Assembly: GCA_013399015.1 (NCBI GenBank)
Contig: VWZX01006809.1
Location: forward strand, 158,501-222,500
Source: Galbula dea
Taxonomy: Eukaryota > Chordata > Aves > Piciformes > Galbulidae
Direction: 5' to 3'
DNA: 64,000 nt
A program made the translations under genes and the position numbers. The notes under the pieces are model-generated. The model had not been told where the DNA came from. It saw only the letters and a program-made list of their open reading frames with translations, and searched no databases. The stretch's first letter is position 1; every line of letters starts with the position of its first letter. Shown here piece by piece: positions 1 to 14,330 of this stretch.

Positions 1-3000
1 CAGGGGTGATCTAAATATGTTTGTTCCTGCCTTGAAACTGGATGAGAGGGGGTAAGTGCTGTTACTGCCATCTGTGCTGGATAGTGCATGCATGCAAGGT
101 CACTGACATACAGACTGTGGGAAAACGCAACTGGATGATGTCCTCTTCTCCTGTTTGAAAGTTTTCTTCATAGTTAATGGAGGCTTTCTTCTCCATCACT
201 CAAATGTCATTAGAAGAAATCCAGAAACAGAAGAGGTACCAGGAACAAATTTTAACCCTCCAAATTCAAAGGCTTGCCCTGGTGAAGTCCTCTTGATGCA
301 AACTCCTTGTCTGCACTGTTGAAGAGCATCTGTGACTTTCACACCTCTTCAGAGCTCAACTCCTACACTCACAGCACACCATCTATCCCAGGCAAAAGCA
401 AGATTGATACCTCAGAAAAAGCACAAAAACCTCTGTTTTTTTTTCCAGAGCTGCATTACCTAAGAGCTTGGCTTTGGGTATATATTTATGTGCTTACATA
501 CTTTGCTGAACAGGGCCCATAAGGGGAAGAGTAGTACTAGCAGAGTCAAATTTGCCTGAAGGCTTCCTGAGGCACTTGCAGGATTTACTTGGAGTTTCAT
601 TACCAAAAAAGCCTCCTTCACCTAGGCAGAATGTAAGCCTCTAATCTGATCCCATCAATAAACTACAGATTTAACTGTCAAGAATTCCATATCATGATGC
701 CATAATTGCTTATAATTATGCATTTTTGTAAGTGCATCATGCCCTTTGGGCAGAGCTGCTGCTGGACTGAGCAGACTTTCCTGCTGGAAGGTAATCAAGC
801 CTATGCAGAAGGATCTGCTGGGAATACACATTCTGCTGCGCAATCCTTGACGTTAAGTGACTGAAAACAGAACTTCCTGCGGAGCCCATTTCTTCCAGTC
901 AGATGAAACTCATTGCAGATAGTTTCCGTTTCTCAAATCATAATGGATAAAGGAAGAAGCATCTTCTGTGGAGACCATCACTCTCTTCCACAGTTTTTAG
1001 AAACAGACACTGCTCGGTTCACAATGGATATTTTCTTCTCCTTCTAACTCTTCTTCCTTTTTTGTAAATTTTCAGGCATGTCTAGGAACTCTTTTTAAAT
1101 TCTAATCCTTTCATCTCAGTGTGATAAAGTTTCTCTTAAAAACTAGCTTTGGAAGTGCTCTTAAAAGCTGTTTGGAATGCACACAGCCTTTCAGAAGAAA
1201 ACCAAACTCAGGTTTATGTCTTCTTTTCACTAATTTAAATCATGTTGTCTACTACAAAAGAGCTACAGGCAGGATGGTTGTAAGTGAGCCAGGGAAGCTC
1301 ATTCTAACCACTGTTAAATTTCCTGTTTTGTGGTAATAGCAAGCTGAGGTCTAAATACTTTTGGGGAAAAAAGTTGGCTGTGTGGGAGAAACATGAGCCA
1401 GTTTGGTTTTAATAATATGACCTTGTGTTCATGCATTATTTTGCACTTTTCAAGGTTCAGAAAACCCACTTATAGGTAAATCATCATCACCAGCAGGATG
1501 CAGTTCTGGTCCCATAGAAGTTTCATACCGGCTGAGTTTCACCAAAACTTAATGGCTTTGAAAACAGTGAAGTAAAGCAACACTGGTGTCCTGGCCGCTG
1601 CCTACTCTGGGTCAGATACTCCTTCCCACATGGAGGCATTAGGGACAATGGAGACATCAGCTTGGGGGAGAGGACACCTCCCATGCTGGTCTGCTCAGAA
1701 GCATGACTACTTCTTAACTGGTTGTTTTCTTAGGTAAGGAGGTTAAGTATTGAAAAAAGGGCTTCTGGGGACCTGTGGGTGTGTTTCACTGGACGACACA
1801 GTCACTGAGATGCTTGCTGATCAGAGTCTAGGCATTGCTCAGAGACCAGAGACATCACAGGGTTTTGGTGCCAGGACCTGGCACTTCCCAGATGGTGGGC
1901 TTGCTGCCCCATCTTACTGCTTGAGTTTGCCCTTCTCATAAAAATCCCTTTACTCAGTAGTATTGTCCTGTGCATTTACCTTTACCAATCAATACCTACG
2001 AACTCTCCTGGGCACAGGTTTTCTTCTGGATCTGTGAGATCTACAGTTTTGCAGTAAATAGCTCTGAAAGCCTTTCTGTACCTTTTTGTACACCTCTCCT
2101 CTCCTGGGAAACAATACTCACAGACAAGAGCCTTTCAGGAACAGATATTGTGCTACCAAGCATCTTAAAAGCCACCTTCCTTTTTTCCCATTTTCATTAA
2201 GTAGAAAAAGCCTGCTTCTGAATCTCAACAATTCTCTACCTTCAGTTGATGTGTGTCTACAAGACAAAGCCCTGGATCTGGTATTGATAGCCTGCTCTTT
2301 TTCCACTGGACAGAAGACCAAGTTCAGGCTGAATCAGCCTCTCTTGAGACTGCAGTTAAATAACCAACATGAAAGCCAGAGAGCAGATGCCTCTCTCTTC
2401 CCCTCCACTATATTTTTAAAAGTCAGCTGGCTACCTGAGACATCAGCTACCACTGCAGATATATGTGTGGGTGGCACTCCCTAACATCAGCCTCTGGGAT
2501 GTTACTGGGATTTGATCCTGCCCAGTGCTGCAGTGAAAAGGGAGAGGCAGAGCCCATGCAGGAGACAGCCAGGTGCTCTTCTGATCCCAGACATCCCTTG
2601 TGTCCCTGTCCCTACAAGCATGGCCACCTTGGGGAGGCTGAAAATCCCTGCTGCTCCCAGCATTGGAAGTGGGAATACTTCTGCCTCTCTGCTTTGGTCA
2701 TGCTTGGCAGGAATTCTCTAGTATCTACGGTCCTTTAATTTTAATTTCTCTTACTACAAAGCTTCAGCTCTTTAAGGCCCAAAAGATTTCCAGACCTTTC
2801 TCTGACTTAGTTATTTTTAGGCTTTGAAGTTCAGCGGTGACCCTTTTCTCCTCCTCATGTCTGATCTGTGTCCTGCTGGGATAAGAGGGAGATCCTGTGC
2901 TCCCTTTGACTTCAGTCATCACCTCCTTGTTTCTAAGGATAACAATCTCATAAATAACATTAGATTCTTGTGTTTAAATTTCACAGAGAAGATTATTTTT

Positions 3001-6000
3001 TGTGCTGCAACAGCTGAAGATTAAAGATGGAAGGAGATCACAATCAATTCACCAGTTTGGAAGTGCCTTTACCCATCTTACCTTTGTTTGCAATACTTAG
3101 TTAGACACATTAAAAACTGAACAGAAATCAAACTGTGTTCATATAAATTGGGGCAGCAGCTCAACAAGAACAAAGCATTTCGTTAAAAAGAGCTCAGTAA
3201 AATGAAAACACTCTCAAACTGTCTTAGAAGAAAAAGGGCAACAAACTGTCATCCATGCCAATTGCAAACCAGAAATAACTGGAGTTTGCAGTGATACTGG
3301 TTTAATCACTAATTGAAAGGGCTATTGTTCTGCAAACCTCAAGGCAGGAACTGTGTTGCTGTTGTGGGATCCAGTCCAGTCCCCAAGACAAGGGCTAACG
3401 CATCAGCTTCCCAGCACCGCAAGCTCTGCTCCCTGCATGTGCTCTCTCAGCAAGGAGGTCACAGGGAGTCCTTCTTGTTTAAGAAGGGTTACACCTTCCT
3501 CCTGTGCCTCCCTGAGTCCAAGAGGTAAAATGTCTGTGTTCACTGCCAGTTTAGCAGGGTGAGAGGCAGCTCCACCAGCTGTGTTCATTTGCCCTGTGGC
3601 TGGTGTACCCTGCCTTGGGGACAAGTGGATTTCTGTGTGCTGAGTTCTGGGAGGATGCTTTGAGTCCAGAGGCCTTTTTCACAAATAGTCATGGGCAACT
3701 CAGGCCTTCCAGACCAATTCTGGTAAAGGGTATGCTGAGTTTCACATATTCTGAGGGGGTAACTGGAGTGTCACGTGGGAAAATGCCAGTCACTCCTGGG
3801 CCTTTGTGTCACTTGTGTAGGTTTCAGCAGCATCCGTCTGGATTTAAATAGGAACTTTCAAAGCCAGGGCTGCTTTGTCCCTGAATAGTAAATGTCAGGA
3901 GCTGTAGGTTCGTTGCAGCAGTCTGGCTCAGCTGACAGGCTTTCTTTGTGCCACTCAGATTTGTGTGACCTCATGTCCTGAGACCTTCTATCCATGGCCA
4001 GCGTTTGCGTGTCCCCTGGGACACTGAAAGGCAATACTGCAATGACTCTGTGGGTATGGAGGTGGCAGCTGGCTCTTTGCAGATTGACAGTGGGATTGTG
4101 GTCACTGATTTAGCCTTGATGCTATATGAAACTGCCTGCTGTACATTATAAGAAGCTGCCTGAAGCACATCCCCACACAGTAACTGATTAGGTAGGCAAG
4201 GCTATGCCCTTTTGGGACACATTTCATTTTCACCCAAGATAACTGAGCATATACTGCAAATTGCCTTACCAGGAGAGACTTCCCTGCTGTTGACCACCAC
4301 ATCCTTATGCCCATGGACCACAGAGGGACAGCAAAACCCACTGAGGAGACAGAGAAAAGGTCTTACCCCCACAGCCCTGCCAAAGCAGTCATTTTGTCAT
4401 CCATTTCTTTCCAAACTCAGGGGGTTGAAGGCCTCCATCATCCATAATCCTAAGACCTGAGCCTTATCTCCCCATCAAAGAGACCCTGTGGGAGTCATGG
4501 GGAGGTTTTTCACCTGAAATACCCTCCTACTGTAACGGGTTAAAGCATTCATGCATACAGGAACTGTGGGTGCAGGTTTTGGGAAGGAGTGGGCAAAGAA
4601 ATCCAAGGAAACAGGATTTTCCCCCAGGTGAAAGCTCCAACAGAGAAAATTAATAGCAGCTTTTCTAGTATGCTCCTGAATGAAGATATTGTGCTGTGCT
4701 AAAACACTGCTGACAGCAATACACTTGGTTTGTGGCAGGCATGCCCAGGTAGCACCTGCTGAAGACTTGGGTGCAGGAGGACATGGAGTAGTATCAGCAG
4801 CCTGTGTATAATGTGGCACCTGGAAAAGTAATTTGGTGCCCAAATTCAATTGTTCTATGAATTTCAGCTCAGAACTCAGTGTAACCTGTACTTGAGCAGT
4901 AAAAGTGTTTTGCTTATACCACTTCCCAGAGTTCTCACTTTCCCAAATCAGAAAGTGTATTCCCAGGTAATAAAACACCTGTTGACATGCTTTCTCTCAG
5001 TGCAAATTACCTGTGAAATGATGTTATTTAACTGTTGTAGAGTAACGCTTGGCTGTTTGCTTACATCTCAGGAGACAAGAAGTCTGCAAAGGCAAGGATA
5101 ATAGTGGTTTGTTCTTTGGGTATTGACACTTCTGGAAACGGTTGGCAGTGTTTGCTGGGAAATTGCAAAGGGATCTAACGAACCAGAACTAATCTAATTT
5201 GCATGGATATTTTACCTTAAACACCACCTTGAAAAAAAGTGTGAACTCTGCAGAAATGTTTAGGAAGGTAGATAAGATGAGACTGAGAAAATGGAGACAA
5301 ACAAAAACCTAAAAATCATAAAGAGTTTGAATTATCCTCTGGAGGTTCTTGTCTCTCCCTGTGGATTATACAGAGGGTCTGACAGTGCTCAGGTAACCAG
5401 CTACTGCTGTATACTTATTTTTAGCACCCAGTTTGTCGAGACTGCTTCTCTCTAAGCATGGAAGTGTCAGTTGCTCATCCCCCTTTTGAACCCAGAGAGT
5501 CTGGTGTTGCTGTGCTAAGCACTAGCTGTCTCTTAGTTCTGCTGCTGTGTGATGTTAATAAAGGCTTCGCTTAACAGGTCACTCCTGAATGTTGCAGCAT
5601 TTCAAGAAGTGGGAATGAGGCACATATGAGGAAGGCATATATGAAAAGGCTTGGCAACAGCAGAAGCTTCTAGGTGAAAAGGAAAAGGAATCAAAATAGA
5701 ACATAAAGCATGTTGAAGAAGAGGGCTAGGCAAGGCAGAGGCCATCAAACTGCAGTCTCCCTGCTAAGAAGAGGAGATTCAGTCCCTCTTAGAGAGGGAT
5801 TAGGGAAGGGTTATTTCTGTCACTGCACTTCGAGTTGGTAGTAAAATAAGCTCTTGCTTGCTTTCAGGTGGGAATGGGACTTGGCTTCTGTGGAGAAGCA
5901 GGAGGGATTGAGCAGAGGAAAGAGGCGATTGCAGCTTTGCTGAGCCTCTCCGGCTATGAGACACTGGGGGGACTGCAGATGCATGCCTGCTACAGGACTG

Positions 6001-9000
6001 CTATTTTCAGATGGGTGACACCCCAGTGTTACAGTATCATTGTGTTTCCACACATCTATAGCATAATGTAAGAGATTTTTTTTTTCTGGCCTGGCCTTGT
6101 TATCAGAGAATAAGCTTCAATATTTGTAAACACTTTAGGAGTAAAAGGTGCCTCAGAAATTGGGAAGAGGATTATTTTTGTTCCAGCCCTCTGTGTTTTG
6201 ACTCCATCCATGGAGTCACAAATAACATCTGGCACAACTCTGTACAGGCAATCTCACAGGCTATAAAACACTGTGAATGCAAAGACAGGGAAAAAGAAGT
6301 TTAAAATCCCTGTGGGTGTCTGTCCCTAACAATTCACTTCTGGCATGACAAAGAGCTCGCAGCACTCTCCATGAGCAGTCCCAGCTCTGCAGTGTCACAA
6401 CCATTCCCCACTTGGCAGAGGAAATGCCTTGATGCTCATCCACATGTTAAAGGAAGTAAGAACAACTACAACAAAAAGATAATTAGGGAAAGATATCCAA
6501 TAGAGATGCAAATTAATCTCCCTGTACAAAGCCCTTTATAGATCCTGGGATTTTGTGTACTTTTTACTTCTATTAAATGTGACATATTGAAAGCTCCCCA
6601 TTGCCAAAAATGCTCTTTCACTCTTTCTCTCTGACCTCACTTAACTAGTTCATGAACAAAAGAGCAGATTAAAGGAAAGATAAACACAATTTGTTAAACA
6701 CTTAGGACTTTTTGAAAAAAATGTCATGTATAAAATTTTCACGAAATATACAAGAGTTTAAAATGTTTTATATTGCTGGAGGTTTTGAACTGTTAATTAC
6801 CAGTAACATTCAAAAGTTCAATGTTTCTCTTTTCCTACTAACCATTCCCTTACTTGCAAGGAGCTTAACCACCTCCCTCTACACCATCCTTGCTGCTTCT
6901 CCTGTTTCCTCTCTGCATCCAATCAAGGTGAAAAAGAGCACTAAATGTACCTTTGCTCTAGGATAGAGCTCAGCAAAGGGTTGTTTCCTGGAACAGGATG
7001 AGGTGCTTGCCTAAAATGGAAGATTCCTGGTGGGGTAGCACACAGTCAGTGCATTTTTCAGTCTGCAACCCCAACACACACAGTGAGGCATGGGGTGAAG
7101 GTTTTTAGGGCCTGGGTCAGTGGGAAGCAGGTTTTACAGAGTTCCAACCATGGGCTAAGTCCAAGGGGCAGAAGACTCCATCACCAGGCTGGTTTCCCAT
7201 TGACTTCAAACAGGTAGCTTTCCTCCTTCTGCCCATCTGTGGCTTTGGTCTCTTCTAAAACTTTTATTTACTACTGCAGGGGCCCCTGGGTTTCAGCAGG
7301 GACATCTCATTCCTTATTCATAGTTGGGGTTGGATGAAACTTCTGGTGGTAGGGATCTCTGAGGAGGCAGTGCCACCAAATGGTGCACCTGCCAACCCTC
7401 AAAAGGTGCACAGCAATCTAACATGACACCCCACATGCCAGCTACCTCTTTCCAGCTGCCACGGTTGGACAGCAACCATCCTCAGTAGCATGGATTTACT
7501 GAAAAAGCCATATGTCCAGGAGCCCTTGGTGAGCACTGGCCAGTATAAGGCTCCAACATGTGGTATGTCCGTGGCAGGACATGTAGGAGCCACCATTGCT
7601 GTGTGTGAATGGAGACAACAGCCTAAAATAGCCAGAAGCAATAAGAAAGGCATGGAGAGCATTCTGAGGAATGGGAGGTATATTCTGCCTGGCAGTGGGT
7701 CAAACACGTTCTCTCCCACGTGTACTGGGAGTTCTGATGACAGTCTAGACAGACATTCCAGCCTGCAGGAGATATGAGGCAATTTGGTGTTGCTATATCC
7801 TTTCTTACTGCAAGCTAAATGATGTCAAACCTAACCCCTGCTGCCAGAGGCTCAGATCACGCTTTGGGCACTTGTTGTTGCTGAGGTGCTGTGTGATAAC
7901 TTGCCAATCTGCAGTCATGTGTTGGAGCCTCTTAACAAGTGCCAATCAGGAGCCACTCCATAAAAGTCAACTGCACCAGTGCAAAACATCAGCAGAGAGC
8001 CTTCTGCACACTTATCAGTAAGGCTAGGCCCATTAGTCATGTGTTAATCAGAACTGTACAGAAAAAATTAAAAGCCAGGCTGGCACTCACTGAGTTAACT
8101 GCTTCAAGCTGAGATTTATGGGAAATGGGTTGTGTGAAGGGAAATAGATCTTTCCTTCTGAGCTCACATGCCACTAAACAGTTTTACTATCTCCCATGTG
8201 TCCTTGCCAGTCATCTTTCGTCATTTATTAACATCCTTTGGGAAGTAATGGTTAGCTTGGGATTGTTTTGTTTAGAAAACATCTTCCTTGGGACTGAGTC
8301 AATGCAAAAAAATCGTGTAGCATAGCAAGAAAAAAAGGCAGTTATGAGAACTGCTGTGCTCTTGCTTCATGTTATGACTTCCAGCTAACACCCCAGCAAA
8401 TCTGCAGTCCCAGTGCTTGGGTTGGATCCTTAGGGAAAGGCATCCTGCACCAGCCCTGGGGGCCAGGCACTAGAAGAACTTTGTCTGTGATGCTGAGTTG
8501 GTTGGTTGCCCTGATGGTCTCCCAAGGTCTGGCAGCCAGCTCACACCATGGACCACTCCTACGACAGCATGGTCCTCCTGTGTCAACTGGTCTCAGGGCT
8601 GGAGAGGATTTTCTATTAGTAGGGTTGTCAGGTGCTTTTAAAATAAACACCTGAATGCTCCAGACCTTTCAGGCTGGAACAACATCTGCTCCCCAAAGAG
8701 GTGGCCTCAGAAGCTGTTCATAAGCAGGTATGCTCCTGTAAATACTAAAAGACTAAGATCAGGTCATTTGCCAAACCACCTCCTTTTGTTTCCTTTCCTC
8801 ACAAAGAACTTTGCAGTACTGAAAACCAATGTTCTGTGTGTCTTGGGTTTTAGTGCTGGAGGTTTTCTTACTAAAGGTCAGGTGTTTCAGTGCCCAGGTG
8901 CAGGCAGAGGAGAGAAAGGCCCCAGCATGGCAGATGTGCTTGCCATGTTGCAAAGAGAAAGCTGTTGTCTCTCAGCCAAACGCTTTCTCAGCAGCAGTGG

Positions 9001-12000
9001 TGCAGCCTGTACTTGAAAGACGAGATCTAAAGAAAGTCTGTCCTCAAAAGAAGAGCACAGCCTGCTTGGTATGACAGATGCAGGCAAACAGAAACAGCTC
9101 AAATGCCACAGCTTATACTTAAGTGTGAATTGCACTGGGTGGTTTCTTTAAACAGGGAGCTGTTCAGGGGAAGAGACTTGCAGCAGCTCCGTTTTGTGCT
9201 GTGCCTGCCCAGACTCCAATCAGAAGAGCACAGGACCGTCTCTGCTGTGTGAGCCCTGCACTGGCTGCACGTGAAACCGTTCTGTATTTTATGGCTAGGT
9301 TGCCCTGGGGTAGGAAAAGGCACCTCAAAGCTAATAGAGCATTTGCCCTTTTACTATAAATCACTCCATGATTTTGGAGAGGGCAGCTGTGGCTGTATAT
9401 ACCTGAAGTAAACACCTTAGGTGCTCGTCTCATTGGGCAAAGCTGGTTTTGCATGCGGAGACCAGCTCATCATCCTGGGATGTCCTGGGCCAGCAGAGAA
9501 AGGATGGGAGCAGCATAGCCTGCAGTGAGAAGAGGTAAGGTAGCACTGCAGGGTCTGAAAGGGAGCATTACTTTTACGGCAGGAGGTACCTTCTCACATC
9601 ACATTCAGCATTTAGATCCAGAGTCATTCAAGAAGGATGGATCAAAGCAACAGTGCTTCAGAAGCCACCCTGCCCTGCAAAGAATTCATCAAACCAGATC
9701 CCCATGTCTCCCAGCTCGATTAGCCTGTAATAAATTAAAAATCTGGCCCAGCTCAGGTGAGGACACAGTGTCACTGCAAGGGTAATACTCCTATGCAGAG
9801 AGGCCTTTTCACACAGGAGAGTCAGTGGTATCTCATTTTTGTTCAGCCGTGAAGTTTTATTCTCAGTGTTTGTTGAGGTTATGTAACTAAAGCCAAGGAT
9901 CAGGCCTGGGAGAGGATTTTCCTGAAGGGTCAAACATCCTGGGGCTATGGGGAAGGAGCTCTTTGCCATTAGCAAAGGGTACCACAACTCCAGGTGTCCT
10001 CTTGCTGCTGACTGAAACAAAAGGCAACACAAGGGCAAAGGCACTTTGCTGTAGACACTGCTAATAGTAGGCGATTTCATAAGAGATCTGAGGTACAAAC
10101 TCTTTCCACATAACCAGTGGCACCAGCAGCAGTCCAGCCCATGCTCCAGAGATGGGATGTTAGGATGTCCCTGCTCCAGCACTGCAGTAGTGGAGTAGGT
10201 GGATGGGTTTGTCTTGTCTGGTCACTTGCAACCCCAGACCAGAGCAAACTCCTGGATCATTGAAATAAAAACTCAGCCTCATGTTTGCGTGTCAAAGCAA
10301 TGATGTCTTTATCTTTCCAGTGTGCTAATAGACTAAAAATAATGTTCTCTGTATGGGAGGTCTCTGCCTTTACCAGGTGGTTACATACCAGTGGGGAGTG
10401 GAGGCTAGCCAAGAATGGGACACGTGGTTTTAGGAAGAAGCAATTTGCACTGGATAGAAGTATGTGGGGGAGAGGTAAATCACCTCTGAGGACAGGGCTG
10501 GGCAGGAGCACAGCTCTGCACAAAACTGCACCCACCCCACTGGAGAAGATGGGACACGCATCAGGAAGCAGCAGCCACAGGAGGGATGCTGGAGGAGAAA
10601 GCTCTTCTGTACTGGCTCCCACACCACAGCCTATGATTAGGAGGTGCCATCCTCAAACGTCAGCACTTCTGGGACAACTCAGTGTCATGGTCCCCAGGAC
10701 ATGGCAGCAGTGGCATTTGCAACAGCTCAGTATATGGTCCCAGGCCAGCTCTGAAGCCAAGGGTTTTGTTAGCTTTGGGAGAGACTGCATTTATCTCAAC
10801 CTGACCTTTTCCTTTTAAACCTTGGTGGTAGAGGAGTTACTCAGATTAGGAATAAAATTGGCAGAATGCAGTAAACGTTCTTAAAGGTTTCAGTAACAAC
10901 AGAAATTTCAGCTTATTGAAGCAATTTCCTGACTCTTTTAATCTAACCCAAACCCAGCAGTTTTATCCTGAAGGGCAGGGAAACTTTTGGAAACCTATTT
11001 CTCTACTGTTAGCTCTTTCTGTGGGAAAATGGAAGCTGGCTATAGGAGCAAATGAACAACAGTAATACCCAGCAAGTCATTCCTTGCCATTTTAATTGCA
11101 TAATGCCACAAATCACACAAGTATTTTGTCTGTCCACGTGGAGCATGGGGGATGGACTCTGGCTTTCCCCCAGCCCTTGTAAAGGAGAAATATCTCAGCA
11201 CTGAGGAAAACCTGGGAAAAGAGATACAGATCTCTCCTTTTGTTCTTAAATTGATTTCCAAATGCTTCAATTAAATTAAATACCAATCCCTCCTATATGA
11301 TGTGAAGGCAATGCCAAATAATAGCTTGAGATACAAAAGCCATATGGTAATCCCTTGAAGATCAAAATATCTGTGGAGACTTTCATTAAAAGCAGTCACA
11401 GATTTTAGGTTCTTTTGACACTTCTGCTCCCATTTGCTGTATTTATTTTGTTGAGGTGTCAGGATGGTGTCAGAAAGGCAGTAGATGAATCTCAGTGTGA
11501 CAGCTCATGTTCAAGTGTCTTGGACTGGAGAAAGCAAGCAGGTCTTTCAGCCAAGAGCAAGGCATTGCCTCCACTGCCACATGGCCACCTCTGCCCCACG
11601 GATCATGCCAGAAGCTGCTTATCACCAGTCCCCAGCCACCAGCTCCAACATCCTGTGCCAGTCCAAGGCTTGCTGCTGGAAATCCTAATGTGGCCAAAGC
11701 AGAGCACGGAGCACACTTTTGGTTTGGCTCCTGTAGGCACTTCTCTTGGGTTGTCATTATGTTCACACTTAGAGGAGGAATTAGGTGATTGATTATTAGA
11801 GAACTTATCAAAGGCAGTGATGTTAAAGGAAAAAGGACCCACCCTTTGTACTCAGTCCACAGGGTTTTGCAGGAGACATCCTGAGATGCTCAGACCATAG
11901 GCAGAATAGCCTTTAAAAGGATGGAGCAATTTACATAGTGAAAAGAGTGAACAAGCCCCAGAATCAGATAAGGAAAAAACAATTTACTATATGCATTGTC

Positions 12001-12906
12001 TTTGGGTATGAAAATCTGCTTCGGGGTTCTGCTGAATCCCAAAGGCACATCCCACACATATGGCGATTTGTTTCTAGAGAAAGCAAGACTATGCAGTTTT
12101 TTGGATGTTTTAGGAACATGTAGCTTTCTCTTGTGTCTATCAGTCTCACATGCAATCTCCATGCTGCATTATACCACCACATTCTTAAAGATGCAAATTG
12201 GAATGAGATGAGAAAGTGCCAGCAAGGCAAAAATCACCTTCCTTTTTCTCCAGTATCATCTGTTTTCAGTCCCCAGGACACTGTCACACTTTCCTCATTA
12301 AAAACAGAAGCCAGTGGGAGCATGGTCAGCTTGTTTCTCTGAACCCAGACATACAGCTAGATGTCAGAAATTTGTCAGATTGCCTTAGAAGCCACTGCCC
12401 TGAAGAATGGAAAAAGAAAAAAATATATAAATTTGAGAACCCTTTTAGTTGACTGTGATGCATAAAGACTCAGGTGGCTCTGGCTTCCCAAATGCCATTT
12501 GAAGGATGTAGCTTCAGAGTCTGACCTTTGAATAACTCATCACCTGCCTAGTCCTGGTGCATTTAGTGTTTGCAGACCCCTTAGACGCTGACATTTAGGT
12601 CCCTCAGGTCAGTGGTTTTCCATCCATGGTTCCCAGCACCTGTGAGTTGATGTCTACCTCTTCAAACTTCAGAGCAACTGCTGAAAGCCAGGTCTGCAGT
12701 CAGGAGGCTTATTCTCATCACAGAGAGATGGACATCCACCCTGAGGTCTGCAGACTGATCAAACTGAATGCCACAGATTTAAGCATGTTTCTGGGCACAC
12801 CCAGAAATGCTTCAACCTTTTCTTTTGCTAAGTAGGATTAAACCATGTTTAAAACACCTCTGGAGAGGATGTGGCAAGACCCATGCTTTATGTTCTAGGT
12901 CAGTGG

Positions 12907-12995
12907 TTAGACACCTGCCAGGGGAAACGTGCACAGCCATGCCTCCCTTAGAGGAGACAAACCCATGCCTCCTTCCTAACAGGCAGGTGCTCTAA
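12907..12995. repeat. Imperfect inverted repeat, possible ancient SINE or MITE remnant
   Basis: TTAGACACCTGCC at 12907-12919 faces GGCAGGTGCTCTAA at 12982-12995, pairing with one bulged base around a 62-base loop. The arms resemble the ends (CAGTGGTTAGNNCACCTGCC and GGCAGGTGCTCTAA) of old tRNA-related interspersed repeats of reptiles and birds. The resemblance is from memory and the middle is too decayed to classify. Confidence 0.3.
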
Positions 12996-14300
12996 GTGTC
13001 CAGCCAGCACAGACTCTGCACAGGGGTACAGTAAGTTTTCCTTTTGAAAAGTGTTTTGTATTCAGTGGGACAAAAAGTGTGCAAATGCTTGCAAAGAGCC
13101 TGGACCTTCTGTAGCAAGACACATGGAGGAAAGTTACAATCTTACTTTTACATATACAAAGTTTTATGTAGGTGCACAACCCTTTGGATAATTTGTCAAT
13201 GCAAAATTGTTCTGTCATTGCACAAGATAAGCAGCTCTTATCTTTGGCTGGACAGGCTGACTCCAAATGCAGCTTTTGCAGAATCAGGAAGAAAAGCCCT
13301 TCTGGGTAATGAAAGAGGTGGGTGCACCAATCTCCAGTGCTCTGGCTGCACAAGAAAGTCAGGGTGGTCTTTATTTTCTGGGTGCAAATGCTGCAGTGTA
13401 AATCAGAGAGCTTGTTTCACTAAAATCCCCCAGGCCAGCTGCAGGTACAGTTCCCTTTCGTTATTCCTGAACTATTTATCACCCAGGCTTTCCAAAATAC
13501 ACCACTAATCCAACCAATTGTAGGAGAGCAAAAGGTATTTTTCTCCTCAAGTGTTCCCCCTTGTGGGTTTAAAAGCATTCTTCACTTTTGGGTTTGAAAG
13601 GAACCTGGAGTGAATACAAACTCTGCACAAGAGCAGGATGAAAACCTCCCCAAATATTTTCCCATCGCCTTCATGCAAGTCCAAAAAACTGCAGAGCAAC
13701 AAGAGCTTTCCACTACACAATTCAGATGTGCCTTGCCTTTGTGCCACCACCTTCATCCCATCTCCACTTCTAGACACCCAGACATCCTCTTCCCTCGCCT
13801 GCTTCTGGGATCTCATCCTCAGCGATGGGTCATGGTGACAAGGAAATGCTGATGGGGTTAATGGCACAGGAAGCAACATGCCTGGGTTGGGATTCATCTC
13901 TGGCACACCACCTTCAGGACAGGTAAGAGATCCACCGATGTCACACCGCAGCAGCAGCCTGACACCTGACACTGTCAGTATTTAATGGCTTCACAGCCAG
14001 ACAAGGTCCTTTTTTTCTCCTGAAAGGAAAGCTACTTAGGGATGCAGCTCTTCACATGAGCTGTCAGTCTCGAGGAGATGATGCTAAGCTCCCTTCCTCC
14101 TGCTGAAATGGGGTTATGTCACAAATGCTTGACTTAGATGGCTTAAATATTCCCCATCAAAGGCATTAGCAAAAGTGATTTTAATATGACTTTGTAAAAA
14201 TGCCACTTAAAGTTCGATGACAAAGTTCAGCCTGTTACTGTATGGCACAACCATTTGAACAATGATTTAAAACTACCCAAGGCAGAAATCAAAGCCACAC

Positions 14301-14330
14301 CAAAACCCAAAACAAAACAAAACAAACCCC
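14301..14330. repeat. CAAAA-type low-complexity tract
   Basis: A short run of CAAAA units with some C-rich interruptions, only A and C. No element boundaries or flanking duplications are visible. Confidence 0.8.

Noticed and set aside
4475..4978. 167-codon open frame on the minus strand
   Set aside because: No motif or family resemblance and no codon-like conservation visible; several unrelated frames overlap it. Treated as chance.
10285..10818. 177-codon plus-strand and 121-codon minus-strand overlapping frames
   Set aside because: Locally GC-richer DNA has fewer stops on both strands; neither protein resembles anything I know.
11415..11811. Five overlapping open frames on both strands
   Set aside because: Open frames in many phases at once are typical of a stop-poor segment, not of a gene.
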